64,000 nt of DNA. Origin: Phycisphaerales bacterium (GTDB lineage: Bacteria > Planctomycetota > Phycisphaerae > Phycisphaerales > UBA1924). Positions within the stretch are counted from its first letter, which is position 1. Every line of letters starts with the position of its first letter. Below are positions 43,773 through 51,913 of this stretch, in pieces. The stretch covers positions 806,001 to 870,000 of the forward strand of contig CP064987.1 of assembly GCA_016699835.1 (NCBI GenBank), given 5' to 3'. The position numbers and the translations under genes are program-made. The notes below the pieces were generated by a model. The model worked only from the letters and a program-made list of their open reading frames with translations. It had not been told where the DNA came from and made no database searches.

Positions 43773-44045
43773 TTACTTTGCGGCGGCCTTGGTCTTCAGG
43801 CGAGCGCTCAGGCGGCTCTTGCGGCGTGCGGCCTGGTTCTTGTGGATCACGCCCTTGGCGGCAGTGCGATCGATGACCTTGGAGGTCGAGCGGAAGGCCT
43901 CGGTCGCCTGGTCCTTGGAGCCGTGGAGCATCTGCTCGTTGAAGTTCTTCATGGCGTCGCGCAGGGTCTTGAGGCGCCAGCGATTGCGGGCGTTGGAGGT
44001 CTCATTCTGGCGGATGCGCTTCTGGGCGGACTTCGAGTGGGCCAT
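43773..44045 (-). CDS. rpsT: 30S ribosomal protein S20
   Basis: 90 residues, basic and all-helical. It begins MAHSKSAQKRIRQNETSNAR and continues NRWRLKTLRDAMKNF and AKGVIHKNQAARRKSRLSAR, the conserved S20 pattern (IHKNxAARxKSRL). It binds 16S rRNA in the 30S body. Single gene with its own terminator. Confidence 0.97.
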   Translation of the reverse strand: MAHSKSAQKRIRQNETSNARNRWRLKTLRDAMKNFNEQMLHGSKDQATEAFRSTSKVIDRTAAKGVIHKNQAARRKSRLSARLKTKAAAK

Positions 44046-44237
44046 TCGTCGATCGATCCTTTCGTGCCCACCGCCGGTTCGGCGTGGGGAGTCGGAATGG
44101 TTGCCTGCAAATGCCGGGAATCAAGCGCCTGGGGGAGGAGTTGGCGTGAAGATCGGATGCTGGGCCTTGCCCGGGGTGTTCGGACGCCGTAATCTTGCGG
44201 TCCCGAATCGTGCCGAGAGGCCCGGTCTGGGTTGTGT

Positions 44238-44311
44238 GCGGGCGTAGCTCAATTGGATAGAGCACCTGACTACGGATCAGGAGGTTACAGGTTCGACTCC
44301 TGTCGCCCGTG
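44238..44311 (+). tRNA. tRNA-Arg (anticodon ACG)
   Basis: 74 nt. Acceptor GCGGGCG pairs with CGCCCGT (first pair G-U), discriminator G. The D arm is GCTCAATTGGATAGAGC, and the anticodon arm CCTGA-CTACGGA-TCAGG gives ACG. The T arm is ACAGG-TTCGACT-CCTGT. CCA is not encoded. Confidence 0.96.
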
Positions 44312-44371
44312 CTTCGAATCCCTGGCGATCGGCTTGGGATACATCAGATTCGGCCCCCGTCAATGGGCACG

Positions 44372-44407
44372 ACCGGTCTTCGCTATCGCGAGGAGCCGGT
44401 TTTTTTT
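44372..44407 (+). terminator. Terminator after tRNA-Arg
   Basis: ACCGG..CTTCGC-TATC-GCGAGG..CCGGT stem-loop with one bulge, followed by eight T residues. It lies 60 bp past the tRNA. Confidence 0.85.
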
Positions 44408-44449
44408 GTGGCTCGGAACGGAATTTAGACTGGCAGTCTGTGTTGGGTG

Positions 44450-44480
44450 TTGACAAACAGTTGATTGAAACTATTGTTTG
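44450..44480 (+). promoter_or_regulatory. Promoter and overlapping operator of the export operon
   Basis: TTGACA at 44450-44455, a 16-bp spacer and TATTGT at 44472-44477. The inverted repeat CAAACAGT..(13 nt)..ATTGTTTG at 44454-44480 covers both boxes, suiting autorepression by the TetR-type product. The ATG at 44484 lies 6 bp after the -10 box with no Shine-Dalgarno, so the mRNA would be leaderless. Confidence 0.6.
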
Positions 44481-44483
44481 CCC

Positions 44484-45203
44484 ATGCTCTCCCAGCGTTC
44501 GAGCAGCACTGATCCACTGGCCTCGCGTTCGTTCGCGGGTGATGAGGCCTTGGATGCCCATGGTTCGACTCGGTCACGCCTGATCGAGGCCGCCGGGACA
44601 GTCTTTGCCGAACGGGGCTTCAAAGACGCAACGATCCGGCAGATCTGCTCGATTGCCGGGGCGAACATCGCCGCGGTCAACTATCACTTTGGTGACAAGG
44701 AGCACCTGTACGCGTCGGCGCTGCACCACGCGCATACGACGGCTCGTCATCGGCATCCGATGGACTTTGAGGGGTGTGGGACGGCCGAGGAGCGGCTAGG
44801 CGTCTTTGTGCGAACGTTCGTGACGAGACTCACAGATCCGGCCAAGCCGGAGTGGCACGGGAAGTTGTGCGCTCGGGAGATGGCCGACCCCACGGGCGCG
44901 CTCGATGGGCTGGTCGAGCGATCGATCCGCCCGGACTGGCTGGCGCTCAGCGAGACCTGCGGCGACCTGCTGGGCGAGCACGCTCCGAAGGACCTGATCC
45001 AGCGGTGCGCGGTGGGCGTGATCGGGCAGTGCCTGGTCTATCACCACGCTCGACCGGTGATGGAACGGCTCGGCGGGCCGGTCTCGTTCACGCGCGAGCG
45101 CATCGACGCGATCGTGGAGCAGATCTGCGCGTACTCGATCTCGGGGATGCGTGAACTCGGAAGGCGGAGCGACGCGGCGCCCTCGCGGAGGACCCCGGCA
45201 TGA
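44484..45203 (+). CDS. TetR/AcrR family regulator (CecR-like)
   Basis: 239 residues. The N-terminal helix-turn-helix is RLIEAAGTVFAERGFKDATI, then RQICSIAGANIAAVNYHFGD, then KEHLYASAL, typical of TetR. The C-terminal ligand domain starts with a DUF1956-like pattern (AEERLGVFVRTFVTRLTDP, then CAREMADPTGALDGLVE). It is first in an operon: its last four bases (ATGA) overlap the permease start. It probably represses the exporter until a toxic substrate binds. A palindrome over the promoter fits autoregulation. Confidence 0.9.
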   Translation: MLSQRSSSTDPLASRSFAGDEALDAHGSTRSRLIEAAGTVFAERGFKDATIRQICSIAGANIAAVNYHFGDKEHLYASALHHAHTTARHRHPMDFEGCGTAEERLGVFVRTFVTRLTDPAKPEWHGKLCAREMADPTGALDGLVERSIRPDWLALSETCGDLLGEHAPKDLIQRCAVGVIGQCLVYHHARPVMERLGGPVSFTRERIDAIVEQICAYSISGMRELGRRSDAAPSRRTPA

Positions 45204-46351
45204 TCCGCGTGGCGATGCGCATGCTGGTGGGCGACCCGGCGAAGTTCTTCGGGATCTTGCTAGGGGTGACGCTGGCGTCGATGGTGATCACACAGCAGGG
45301 GTCGATCTTCGTCGGATTGATGTCTCGCACGTTCGCGACGATCAAGGACATGGCGCAGCCGGACATCTGGGTGATGGATCCGAAGGTGCAGTTCATCGAC
45401 GACGTGAAACCTCTGCAATCGACGGCATTGCAGCGGGTGCGGGGTGTGGAGGGCGTGGACTGGGCGGTGCCTTTGTACAAGGGCATGATCCGCGTTCGCC
45501 TTCCGAGCGGGCAGTTTGTGAACTGCAACCTGTATGGGCTGGACGACGCGTCGTTGATTGGCGCGCCGGCGGACCTTTTGGAGGGGCGTGTCGAGGACTT
45601 GCGTCAGGATGGCGCTGTGATCGTGGACGAGGCGGGGGCCGTCGGGCGATTGGCGCGGCGATCGGCCGACGGGACGACCAGGCCGCTCGCGATGGGTGAC
45701 GAGTTGGAGTTGAACGATCACCGGGGTCGCGTGGTGGGCGTGGCGCGGGTGTCGAGGACGTTCCAGTCGCAGCCGAATCTGTACACGCTGTACTCGCGGG
45801 CGACGCGATTTGTGCCGGGCGAGCGGAAACTGATGTCGTTCGTGCTGGTGAGGGCGAAGGCTGGTGTTGATGTGGATCGGGTCTGTGCCGCGATCGAGCG
45901 GGAGACGGGGTTGGCGGCGTACACCAAGCCCGAGTTCCAGAGCCTGACGGTGACGTACTTCCTGAAGAACACGGGTATCCCGATCAACTTCGGGATCGCG
46001 GTAGCGCTGGGGTTCCTCGTCGGCGCGATCATCACGGGATTCATGTTCTACAGTTTCACCCTCGACAATCTTCGATACTTTGGGACACTCAAGGCGATGG
46101 GGACGAGCGATGGCACCTTGCTTGGCATGATCCTGCTTCAGGCGGGGTATGTCGCCGTGACGGGCTTCGGGCTGGGTGTGGGGCTGGCGGCGCTCTTTGG
46201 GAACTCGATGGGCAAGACGCAACTGGCGTTCCGGCTGACGTGGCAACTCTCGCTGGTGGCGGCGTGTGCGGTGGCGATGATCTGCGCGTTGGCGGCGCTG
46301 ATCAGCGTGCGACGGGTGATCTCACTCGAGCCGGGGGTGGTGTTCAAATGA
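45200..46351 (+). CDS. ABC transporter permease, FtsX/DevC type
   Basis: 383 residues with four membrane helices in the FtsX layout: one at the N-terminus (FFGILLGVTLASMVITQQG), a roughly 220-residue extracytoplasmic MacB-PCD-like domain, then three more (FGIAVALGFLVGAIITGFMF, GMILLQAGYVAVTGFGLGVG, LSLVAACAVAMICALAALIS). The domain contains MAQPDIWVMDPKVQFIDDVK, as in DevC-type permeases. It partners the ATPase encoded next, which starts inside its stop (ATGA overlap). It likely drives efflux through the adaptor and outer membrane factor downstream. Confidence 0.88.
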   Translation: MIRVAMRMLVGDPAKFFGILLGVTLASMVITQQGSIFVGLMSRTFATIKDMAQPDIWVMDPKVQFIDDVKPLQSTALQRVRGVEGVDWAVPLYKGMIRVRLPSGQFVNCNLYGLDDASLIGAPADLLEGRVEDLRQDGAVIVDEAGAVGRLARRSADGTTRPLAMGDELELNDHRGRVVGVARVSRTFQSQPNLYTLYSRATRFVPGERKLMSFVLVRAKAGVDVDRVCAAIERETGLAAYTKPEFQSLTVTYFLKNTGIPINFGIAVALGFLVGAIITGFMFYSFTLDNLRYFGTLKAMGTSDGTLLGMILLQAGYVAVTGFGLGVGLAALFGNSMGKTQLAFRLTWQLSLVAACAVAMICALAALISVRRVISLEPGVVFK

Positions 46352-47169
46352 CGACGTCCGGGCAGCCCACGATGTCGATGACCGATTCGGCGGTTTCGTT
46401 CGGCGATGGACGGGCTGTGGCTGTGCGCTGCGCGGGGGTGACAAAGACGTATGGCACGGGGAACGCGGCGGTGCGGGCGCTGCGAGGGATCGATCTCAAT
46501 GTGCATCGCGGCGAGTTGCTCATGCTCGTCGGGCCTTCGGGGTGCGGCAAGACGACGTTGATCTCGGTGGTGGCGGGCGTTCTTGATCGCGACGAGGGCG
46601 AGTGCGAGGTGTTGGGATCGGATCTGGATCGGCTGGGGTCTGGGGAGCGTTCTCGGTTTCGGGCGCGGAACATCGGGTTTGTGTTCCAGTCGTTCAATCT
46701 GATCCCGACGCTGTCGATCGCGGAGAATGTGGCCGTGCCTCTGCTCATCCAGGGCGAGGCGAGAAAGCAGGCCGTCGACCGGGCGAGAGAGATTCTGTCG
46801 AAGGTCGGTCTTGGGGAGCGGACGAACAGCCCTCCGACGAAACTGTCGGGGGGGCAGCAGCAGCGTGTGGCGATCGCGCGGGCGCTGGTGCATCGGCCGA
46901 AACTGATCGTGTGCGACGAGCCGACGAGCGCGCTCGACCACGTGACGGGGCAGAAGGTGATGGAACTGTTGCGTGAGGTCGCGGCGGGCGAGGAACTGTC
47001 GCTGGTGGTCGTCACCCACGACCAGCGCATTTTCGAGTTCGCGGACAGAATCGCGGAGATGGACGACGGCAGGATCGTGACGATCCGCCGCGGAAAGGGC
47101 CACTCGCACTCGACCGATCCCAAGGCGCACACGGCTCAGAACTCTCACTCATCGGAGACGACGGCATGA
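46348..47169 (+). CDS. ABC transporter ATP-binding protein, MacB/LolD/DevA type
   Basis: 273 residues. Walker A LVGPSGCGKTTLIS (near 62), Q-loop VFQSFNLIPTLSIAENVAVP, signature KLSGGQQQRVAIARAL (near 166), Walker B LIVCDEPTSALD (near 186) and switch His in VVVTHDQRIFEFAD are all intact. FQSFNLIPTLS is typical of the MacB/LolD branch. Start ATG at 46348, overlapping the permease stop by four bases; its own stop overlaps the adaptor start in the same way. Confidence 0.95.
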   Translation: MTTSGQPTMSMTDSAVSFGDGRAVAVRCAGVTKTYGTGNAAVRALRGIDLNVHRGELLMLVGPSGCGKTTLISVVAGVLDRDEGECEVLGSDLDRLGSGERSRFRARNIGFVFQSFNLIPTLSIAENVAVPLLIQGEARKQAVDRAREILSKVGLGERTNSPPTKLSGGQQQRVAIARALVHRPKLIVCDEPTSALDHVTGQKVMELLREVAAGEELSLVVVTHDQRIFEFADRIAEMDDGRIVTIRRGKGHSHSTDPKAHTAQNSHSSETTA

Positions 47170-48263
47170 TCCGGGTCTACATCGTTCCAGTGCTGGCGAT
47201 CGTGGGGATGGGGCTTGCGGCGTACACGATCGTGCAGGGTTCCAAGCCCGTGGTGCCCCAGCCGCCGGTGGTCCAGCCGCCCTCGGCACCGTTCTCGACA
47301 TTCGTGGCGGCGTCGGGGATTGTGGAGTCGAGCACGCTGAACATCGATGTGGGGACGCCGGTGGGCGGGGTGGTGGGCGAGGTGATGGTGACTGTCGGTC
47401 AGGACGTGAAGAAGGGGGAGGCTCTCTTCCGGATCGATGCGAGGGAACTCGAGGCCGAACGCGCGTCACGCGAGGCGGCCTTGCGTGTCGTGGAGGCGCA
47501 GTATCGGCGTTTGGAAGCCTCGCCTCGACCGGAGGAGGTCCCGCCGGCGGAAGCGCGTGTTCTGGAGGCCGAGGCGTCCTTGGCGGACGCACAGGAGAAA
47601 CTCGCGCTGCGACAGGCCGTGACGGATCCGCGGGCGATCACGGCGGACACGCTGAGCGAGGCGCGATTCCTGGTTGCTGGTGCTGAGGCGCGGCTGGCGC
47701 AGGCCCGGGCGGATTTGGCGCTCTTGAAGGCCGGGACATGGGGCGTGGATTTGGATGTGTCTCGGGCGCAGGTGGAATCGGCGCGTGCGCAACTGCAGTC
47801 GGTGGTCACCGATCTCGGGCGTCGGACGATCCGGGCCCTGGTGGATGGGCGCGTGCTTCAGGTCAACATCCGCCCTGGCGAGTTCGCGCCCGCGGGCGTG
47901 ACGTCGCAGGCGCTCCTGGTGCTCGGCGGTGTCTCGACGCTGCACGTGCGGGCGGACGTGGACGAGAACGACGCGTGGCGTGTGCGCGAGGGTTCGAAGG
48001 CCGTGGCGTATGTCCGCGGGAACGCGAGTCTTTCGACGGCGTTGACGTTCGTGCGGTTCGAGCCGCTGGTGGTGCCCAAGAGGTCGTTAACTGGGGAGAG
48101 CACCGAGCGCGTGGACACGCGCGTGTTGCAGATCATCTTTGCGTTTGATCCGAAGTCGCTGCCGGTCTTTGTGGGACAGCAGGTCGATGTGTACATCGAG
48201 AGCGCCCCGGTCTCGGAGTCGTCGGGAACGTCCGGAAGAACGGAGACTCCAAAGAGCACGTGA
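47166..48263 (+). CDS. HlyD/DevB-type periplasmic adaptor protein
   Basis: 365 residues. An N-terminal anchor (VYIVPVLAIVGMGLAAYTIV) is followed by a lipoyl-like half-motif (FVAASGIVESSTLNIDVGTP, VGGVVGEVMVTVGQDVKKGE). Next is a long coiled-coil hairpin (residues about 95-200, ELEAERASREAALRVVEAQY) and the returning barrel (IRALVDGRVLQVNIRPGEFA). It would bridge the inner membrane ABC complex and the outer membrane channel. The ATGA overlap with the ATPase gene shows translational coupling. Confidence 0.9.
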   Translation: MIRVYIVPVLAIVGMGLAAYTIVQGSKPVVPQPPVVQPPSAPFSTFVAASGIVESSTLNIDVGTPVGGVVGEVMVTVGQDVKKGEALFRIDARELEAERASREAALRVVEAQYRRLEASPRPEEVPPAEARVLEAEASLADAQEKLALRQAVTDPRAITADTLSEARFLVAGAEARLAQARADLALLKAGTWGVDLDVSRAQVESARAQLQSVVTDLGRRTIRALVDGRVLQVNIRPGEFAPAGVTSQALLVLGGVSTLHVRADVDENDAWRVREGSKAVAYVRGNASLSTALTFVRFEPLVVPKRSLTGESTERVDTRVLQIIFAFDPKSLPVFVGQQVDVYIESAPVSESSGTSGRTETPKST

Positions 48264-48329
48264 GCGTCCTTGCCCCTTTGTCCGCGCACCAGCACTCCAA
48301 CACCACGATTCCTGAAGGACTCAGCCCTT

Positions 48330-49844
48330 ATGCACTACGCAACCAGCATCTCGTTCCGCATGATCCGTGTCGCCGGCCTGTCTCTGGGCATTGGCGCGAT
48401 CGCTCTGATTGGCGGCTGCAAGGTCGGGCCGACGTATTCCGCGCCTCGGGCGCCGACGCCGGCGGAGTCGTGGCATGGGCTTGAGGGAACGCCGGGCGTC
48501 GCGAGCGCGCCCGTGGCCAAGGCGCCGAGCCTCGATGGGTATTGGGAGTCGTTCGGCGATGAGACGCTGACGATGCTCGTTGACCGGGCGATCGCGGGGA
48601 GCCCGTCGATCAAGATCGCGCTGGCGCGTGTCGCCGAGGCGCGGGCGATCCGGGGCGTGAGCAAGGCGGATCTCTGGCCGAGCGTGGATGCGGCGGCGAG
48701 TGCCGAGCGGATGCGTTCGAGCGAGAATGTGAACAACGGCGCGATGTTCGGGTCCGATGAGACCTCGCAGTTTTCGGTGGGCGTGGACGCGTCGTGGGAG
48801 ATCGATCTCTTCGGGCGGGTTCGGCACGCGATCGATGCCGCTGACGCGGAGATGCTTGCGAGCGAGGCGGACTTCCGTGACGTCATCACGATCCTGACTG
48901 CAGAGGTTGCGACGCGGTACATCGAGTTGCGCGGGCTGCAGCACCGGCAAGCGGTCGTGGAGCGGACGATCGAGAGCCAGCAGCAGTCGGTGCAGATCGC
49001 GCAGGCGCGGCTGGACGCGGGGCTTTCGAGCGAGTTGGATCTGGCGCAGGCTCGGGCGCTCCTGGAGTCGCGCCGGGCTCAGTTGCCGCCGATTCTCGCG
49101 GGGCAGCGGCGGGCGATGCATCGGTTGAGCGTGCTTGTGGGCGAGGAACCGGGCGCGCTGTATCCGGAACTCTCGACGCCGGGGCCGATTCCCGCGATGC
49201 CCGCGGAGGTCGCGGTGGGTCTGCCGAGCGACGCGATCCGCAATCGTCCGGACATTCGGCGTGCCGAGCGTCAGGTGGCGGCGGCGACGGCGCGCGTCGG
49301 GGTCTCGACGGCCGATCTGTATCCGCGAGTGAGCCTCTCGGGCGCGTTCGCGCTCGTGAGCGATTCGACCAAGGGCTTGACAGACATCAACAGCCGCTCG
49401 TGGAGCATCGGGCCGGCGGTGCGCCTGCCGCTCTTTGATCGGCGCCGGCTCTATCGGGCGAAGGACGCGGCCGACGCGCGCACGCAGCAGGCGATCGGGG
49501 CGTTCGAGTCCACCGTGCTCAACGCATACGAGGAGGTCGAGAACCGGCTCGTGGACTTCGTGCGTGAGCAGGAGCGGGTGGCGCTCTTGCGGAGCGCGAC
49601 GGAGTCGAACCGGAGGGCCGTGGAACTCTCGAATGACGTGTACAAGGCGGGGATTCGTGATTTCCTGAACGTGCTGGATAGTCAGCGGGCGCTGTATGAC
49701 AGCGAGGACCAGTTGGTGCAGAGCGAGATCACGATGTCGACGAATCTCGTGGCGTTGTACAAGGCGCTGGGGGGCGGCTTGCCGAAGGTGAAGAACGACT
49801 CGGGCGCCTCGAGCGGGCCGAGCGAGGATCGTGCGGAGAAGTAG
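48330..49844 (+). CDS. TolC-like outer membrane factor (NodT family lipoprotein)
   Basis: 504 residues. The signal peptide ends in a lipobox (AIALIGGCKVGPTYSAP), so the protein is probably acylated. Two OEP repeats follow: YWESFGDETLTMLVDRAI, VSKADLWPSVDAAASAE and LRGLQHRQAVVERTIESQQQ; then RPDIRRAERQVAAATARVGV, STADLYPRVSLSGAFALVSD, KAGIRDFLNVLDSQRALYDS. It forms the channel of the tripartite exporter. Start is the ATG at 48330, 66 bp after the adaptor stop; a Met at 48360 is also possible. Confidence 0.92.
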   Translation: MHYATSISFRMIRVAGLSLGIGAIALIGGCKVGPTYSAPRAPTPAESWHGLEGTPGVASAPVAKAPSLDGYWESFGDETLTMLVDRAIAGSPSIKIALARVAEARAIRGVSKADLWPSVDAAASAERMRSSENVNNGAMFGSDETSQFSVGVDASWEIDLFGRVRHAIDAADAEMLASEADFRDVITILTAEVATRYIELRGLQHRQAVVERTIESQQQSVQIAQARLDAGLSSELDLAQARALLESRRAQLPPILAGQRRAMHRLSVLVGEEPGALYPELSTPGPIPAMPAEVAVGLPSDAIRNRPDIRRAERQVAAATARVGVSTADLYPRVSLSGAFALVSDSTKGLTDINSRSWSIGPAVRLPLFDRRRLYRAKDAADARTQQAIGAFESTVLNAYEEVENRLVDFVREQERVALLRSATESNRRAVELSNDVYKAGIRDFLNVLDSQRALYDSEDQLVQSEITMSTNLVALYKALGGGLPKVKNDSGASSGPSEDRAEK

Positions 49845-49882
49845 CGATCAACGGTGATGGGACTCGGGGAGTTGATCGAGAA

Positions 49883-49917
49883 TGAAAAGAGAAAAAGACC
49901 TCACGCGGAGCGTGGGG
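49883..49917 (-). terminator. Probable terminator of map
   Basis: Minus strand CCCCACGC-TCC-GCGTGAGG hairpin followed by TCTTTTTCTCTTTTC. It may also stop the convergent exporter operon because the hairpin forms on both strands. Confidence 0.6.
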
Positions 49918-49933
49918 GTACCCGGGGCACGCG

Positions 49934-50770
49934 TCACGCGTCGATGACGTCTTTGAGTTCTTCGAGGCCGGCGGTCAGGACCTTGGGTCCGTCGTCGGTC
50001 ATGAGGACGTCGTGCTCGTGGTGGACGGACATGGAGGCGTCGTCGGTGAAGACGGGCCAGGTGCCTTTCTTGCTGTTCACGATCGGCGTGCCGGCCGCGA
50101 TCATGGGCTCGAGCGCCATGAGGATCCCCGGCTCGAGAACGATCTGCGCGTCGGGCCATTCGCCCGCGTAGGTCGGCATGGTGTTGGAGACGTAGGGTGG
50201 GCCGTGGAGGCGTCGGCCGTAGCCGTGTCCGCCGAGGCCTCGGACGAGGTGGAACCCGGCCTCGCCTTCGACAAATCCCTGCACGGCCTTCGCCCACTCG
50301 AGGAGCGTCCCGCCGAGTTTCAGCGCGGTGATGCCCCGGCGGAGTGATTCCTTGCCGGTGTCCATGAGGCGACGAACCTCGGGCGTGGGCGTGCCGATGG
50401 AATAGGTCCACGCGGCGTCGCCGATCCAGCCGCGATAGGTCACGCCGATGTCGATCTTGAGGACGTCGCCGGGCGCAAGGGGGCGCGTGAGATAACCGGC
50501 GGTCCCGTGGACGACGCACTCATTCACCGAGAGGCACGCGTGCGACGGGAATGGCGGCGTGCGAGGCACGCGATAGCCAAGGAAGCACGAGCGGCAATCG
50601 AGTGACTCGAGCGTCTTTGCGACGAAGGCGTCGATCTGGGCGAGCGTCTGACCCGCACGAAGGAACCCGGCGAGGGCGCGATGGGTCTCGACGACCTTGC
50701 GCGCGGATTCCTCGGCGGCGGCGGCCTCGGCGGGGGTGAGCCTGGGTACATGACGCGTGGCGGTCGGCAT
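49934..50770 (-). CDS. map: Methionine aminopeptidase, type I
   Basis: 278 residues. It removes the initiator Met from nascent proteins. Metal ligands appear in order: LKIDIGVTYRGWIGDAAWTY (two Asp), GGHGYGRRLHGPP (His), MALEPMIAAG (Glu) and MSVHHEHDVLMTDDG (Glu). SVNECVVHG is the usual substrate-pocket stretch. The ATG at 50770 (MPTATRHVPRLTP) was chosen since upstream in-frame sequence is antisense to the TerC gene. Confidence 0.95.
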   Translation of the reverse strand: MPTATRHVPRLTPAEAAAAEESARKVVETHRALAGFLRAGQTLAQIDAFVAKTLESLDCRSCFLGYRVPRTPPFPSHACLSVNECVVHGTAGYLTRPLAPGDVLKIDIGVTYRGWIGDAAWTYSIGTPTPEVRRLMDTGKESLRRGITALKLGGTLLEWAKAVQGFVEGEAGFHLVRGLGGHGYGRRLHGPPYVSNTMPTYAGEWPDAQIVLEPGILMALEPMIAAGTPIVNSKKGTWPVFTDDASMSVHHEHDVLMTDDGPKVLTAGLEELKDVIDA

Positions 50771-50854
50771 CGGGGCAATCGTACGGGCGCGGATTGGTGG
50801 GCGATCGGGTGGGGTTCGTTGCTCGCCCTGTCGTGGCGGGTATCCTCCCCTCGC

Positions 50855-51904
50855 ATGATCTGGCTCTACTCGGGATTTGTCGCGCTCGTGCTGGTGTTCC
50901 TCGCGCTGGATCTGGGCGTGCTGAATCGCAAGGCCCATGCGGTCTCCATGCGCGGGGCGCTGGCGATGACGGGCGTGTGCGTGGTCCTCGCTCTCGCGAC
51001 GATGGTCTTTGTCTACTGGGCCTACGACACGCACCTCTTCGGGCTGGGCGTGGCGCTCGACCCCGAGAAGACCGTGGGCATGGACCCCAACGACGAGCGC
51101 GTCACCGGCCTCACTGGCAAGGCCGCGGCGGCGAAGTTCCTCACCGGGTGGATCCTCGAATACTCCCTCAGCGTGGACAACATCTTCGTGATCTCGCTGA
51201 TCTTCGCGTACTTCAAGATTCCGACGGCCTATCAGCACCGCGTGCTCTTCTGGGGGATCATGGGGGCACTCGTGATGCGCGGCATCATGATCGCTGCGGG
51301 CACGGAACTCGTGAAGCAGTACGCCTGGCTTGAGGTCGTGATGGGCGGGTTCCTGGTGTGGACGGCGTGGAAGATGTATCGGGCGGAGGACGGCGGGTTT
51401 GATGCGGAATCGAGCCGGGTGCTGCGGTGGGCGCGGAAGCACCTGCCCCTGACGCCGAACTATCACGGGCAGAGGTTCTTCGCGATGGAGAATGGCTCGC
51501 GCGTGGTGACGCCGCTCTTTCCGGCCCTCTTGGTTGTGGAGACGACGGACGTGGTCTTCGCGGTGGACTCGATTCCCGCGATTCTGGGGGTGACGCAGGA
51601 ACGATTCATCGTGTTCACGTCGAACATGATGGCGATCCTGGGCCTGCGCTCGCTGTACTTCGTGCTCGCGGGGCTGCTTGATCGGTTCCGATACCTCAAG
51701 TACTCGCTGATCGTGATCCTGTCGTACATCGGCGTGAAGATGCTCGTGTCGTACTTCAAGCACGAGTGGAAGCCGAGTGAGTATGTGAGTCTGGCGATCG
51801 TGGGCGGGATGCTGCTCGCGGGGGTGGTGGCGTCGCTGGCGATCAAGCCCAAGGCGGGTGCCGATTCGGATACGTCCGCGGGCGACGAGGGCGAGGGCCA
51901 CTAG
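50855..51904 (+). CDS. TerC family integral membrane protein
   Basis: 349 residues with eight to nine membrane helices. TerC motifs are GWILEYSLSVDNIFVISLIF (acidic DN in a helix) and LLVVETTDVVFAVDSIPAIL (ETTD..VDSIPA), with FIVFTSNMMAILGLRSLYFV after it. The family includes Alx/TerC, linked to manganese export and metal or redox stress during membrane protein maturation. The start at 50855 is divergent from map. ligA begins 10 bp downstream of the stop and may be co-transcribed. Confidence 0.93.
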   Translation: MIWLYSGFVALVLVFLALDLGVLNRKAHAVSMRGALAMTGVCVVLALATMVFVYWAYDTHLFGLGVALDPEKTVGMDPNDERVTGLTGKAAAAKFLTGWILEYSLSVDNIFVISLIFAYFKIPTAYQHRVLFWGIMGALVMRGIMIAAGTELVKQYAWLEVVMGGFLVWTAWKMYRAEDGGFDAESSRVLRWARKHLPLTPNYHGQRFFAMENGSRVVTPLFPALLVVETTDVVFAVDSIPAILGVTQERFIVFTSNMMAILGLRSLYFVLAGLLDRFRYLKYSLIVILSYIGVKMLVSYFKHEWKPSEYVSLAIVGGMLLAGVVASLAIKPKAGADSDTSAGDEGEGH

Positions 51905-51913
51905 AGTCATCGC

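Noticed and set aside
49934..51910. 658-residue frame that extends map upstream
   Set aside because: The upstream part is antisense to the TerC gene and has the Arg/His-rich composition of a shadow frame.
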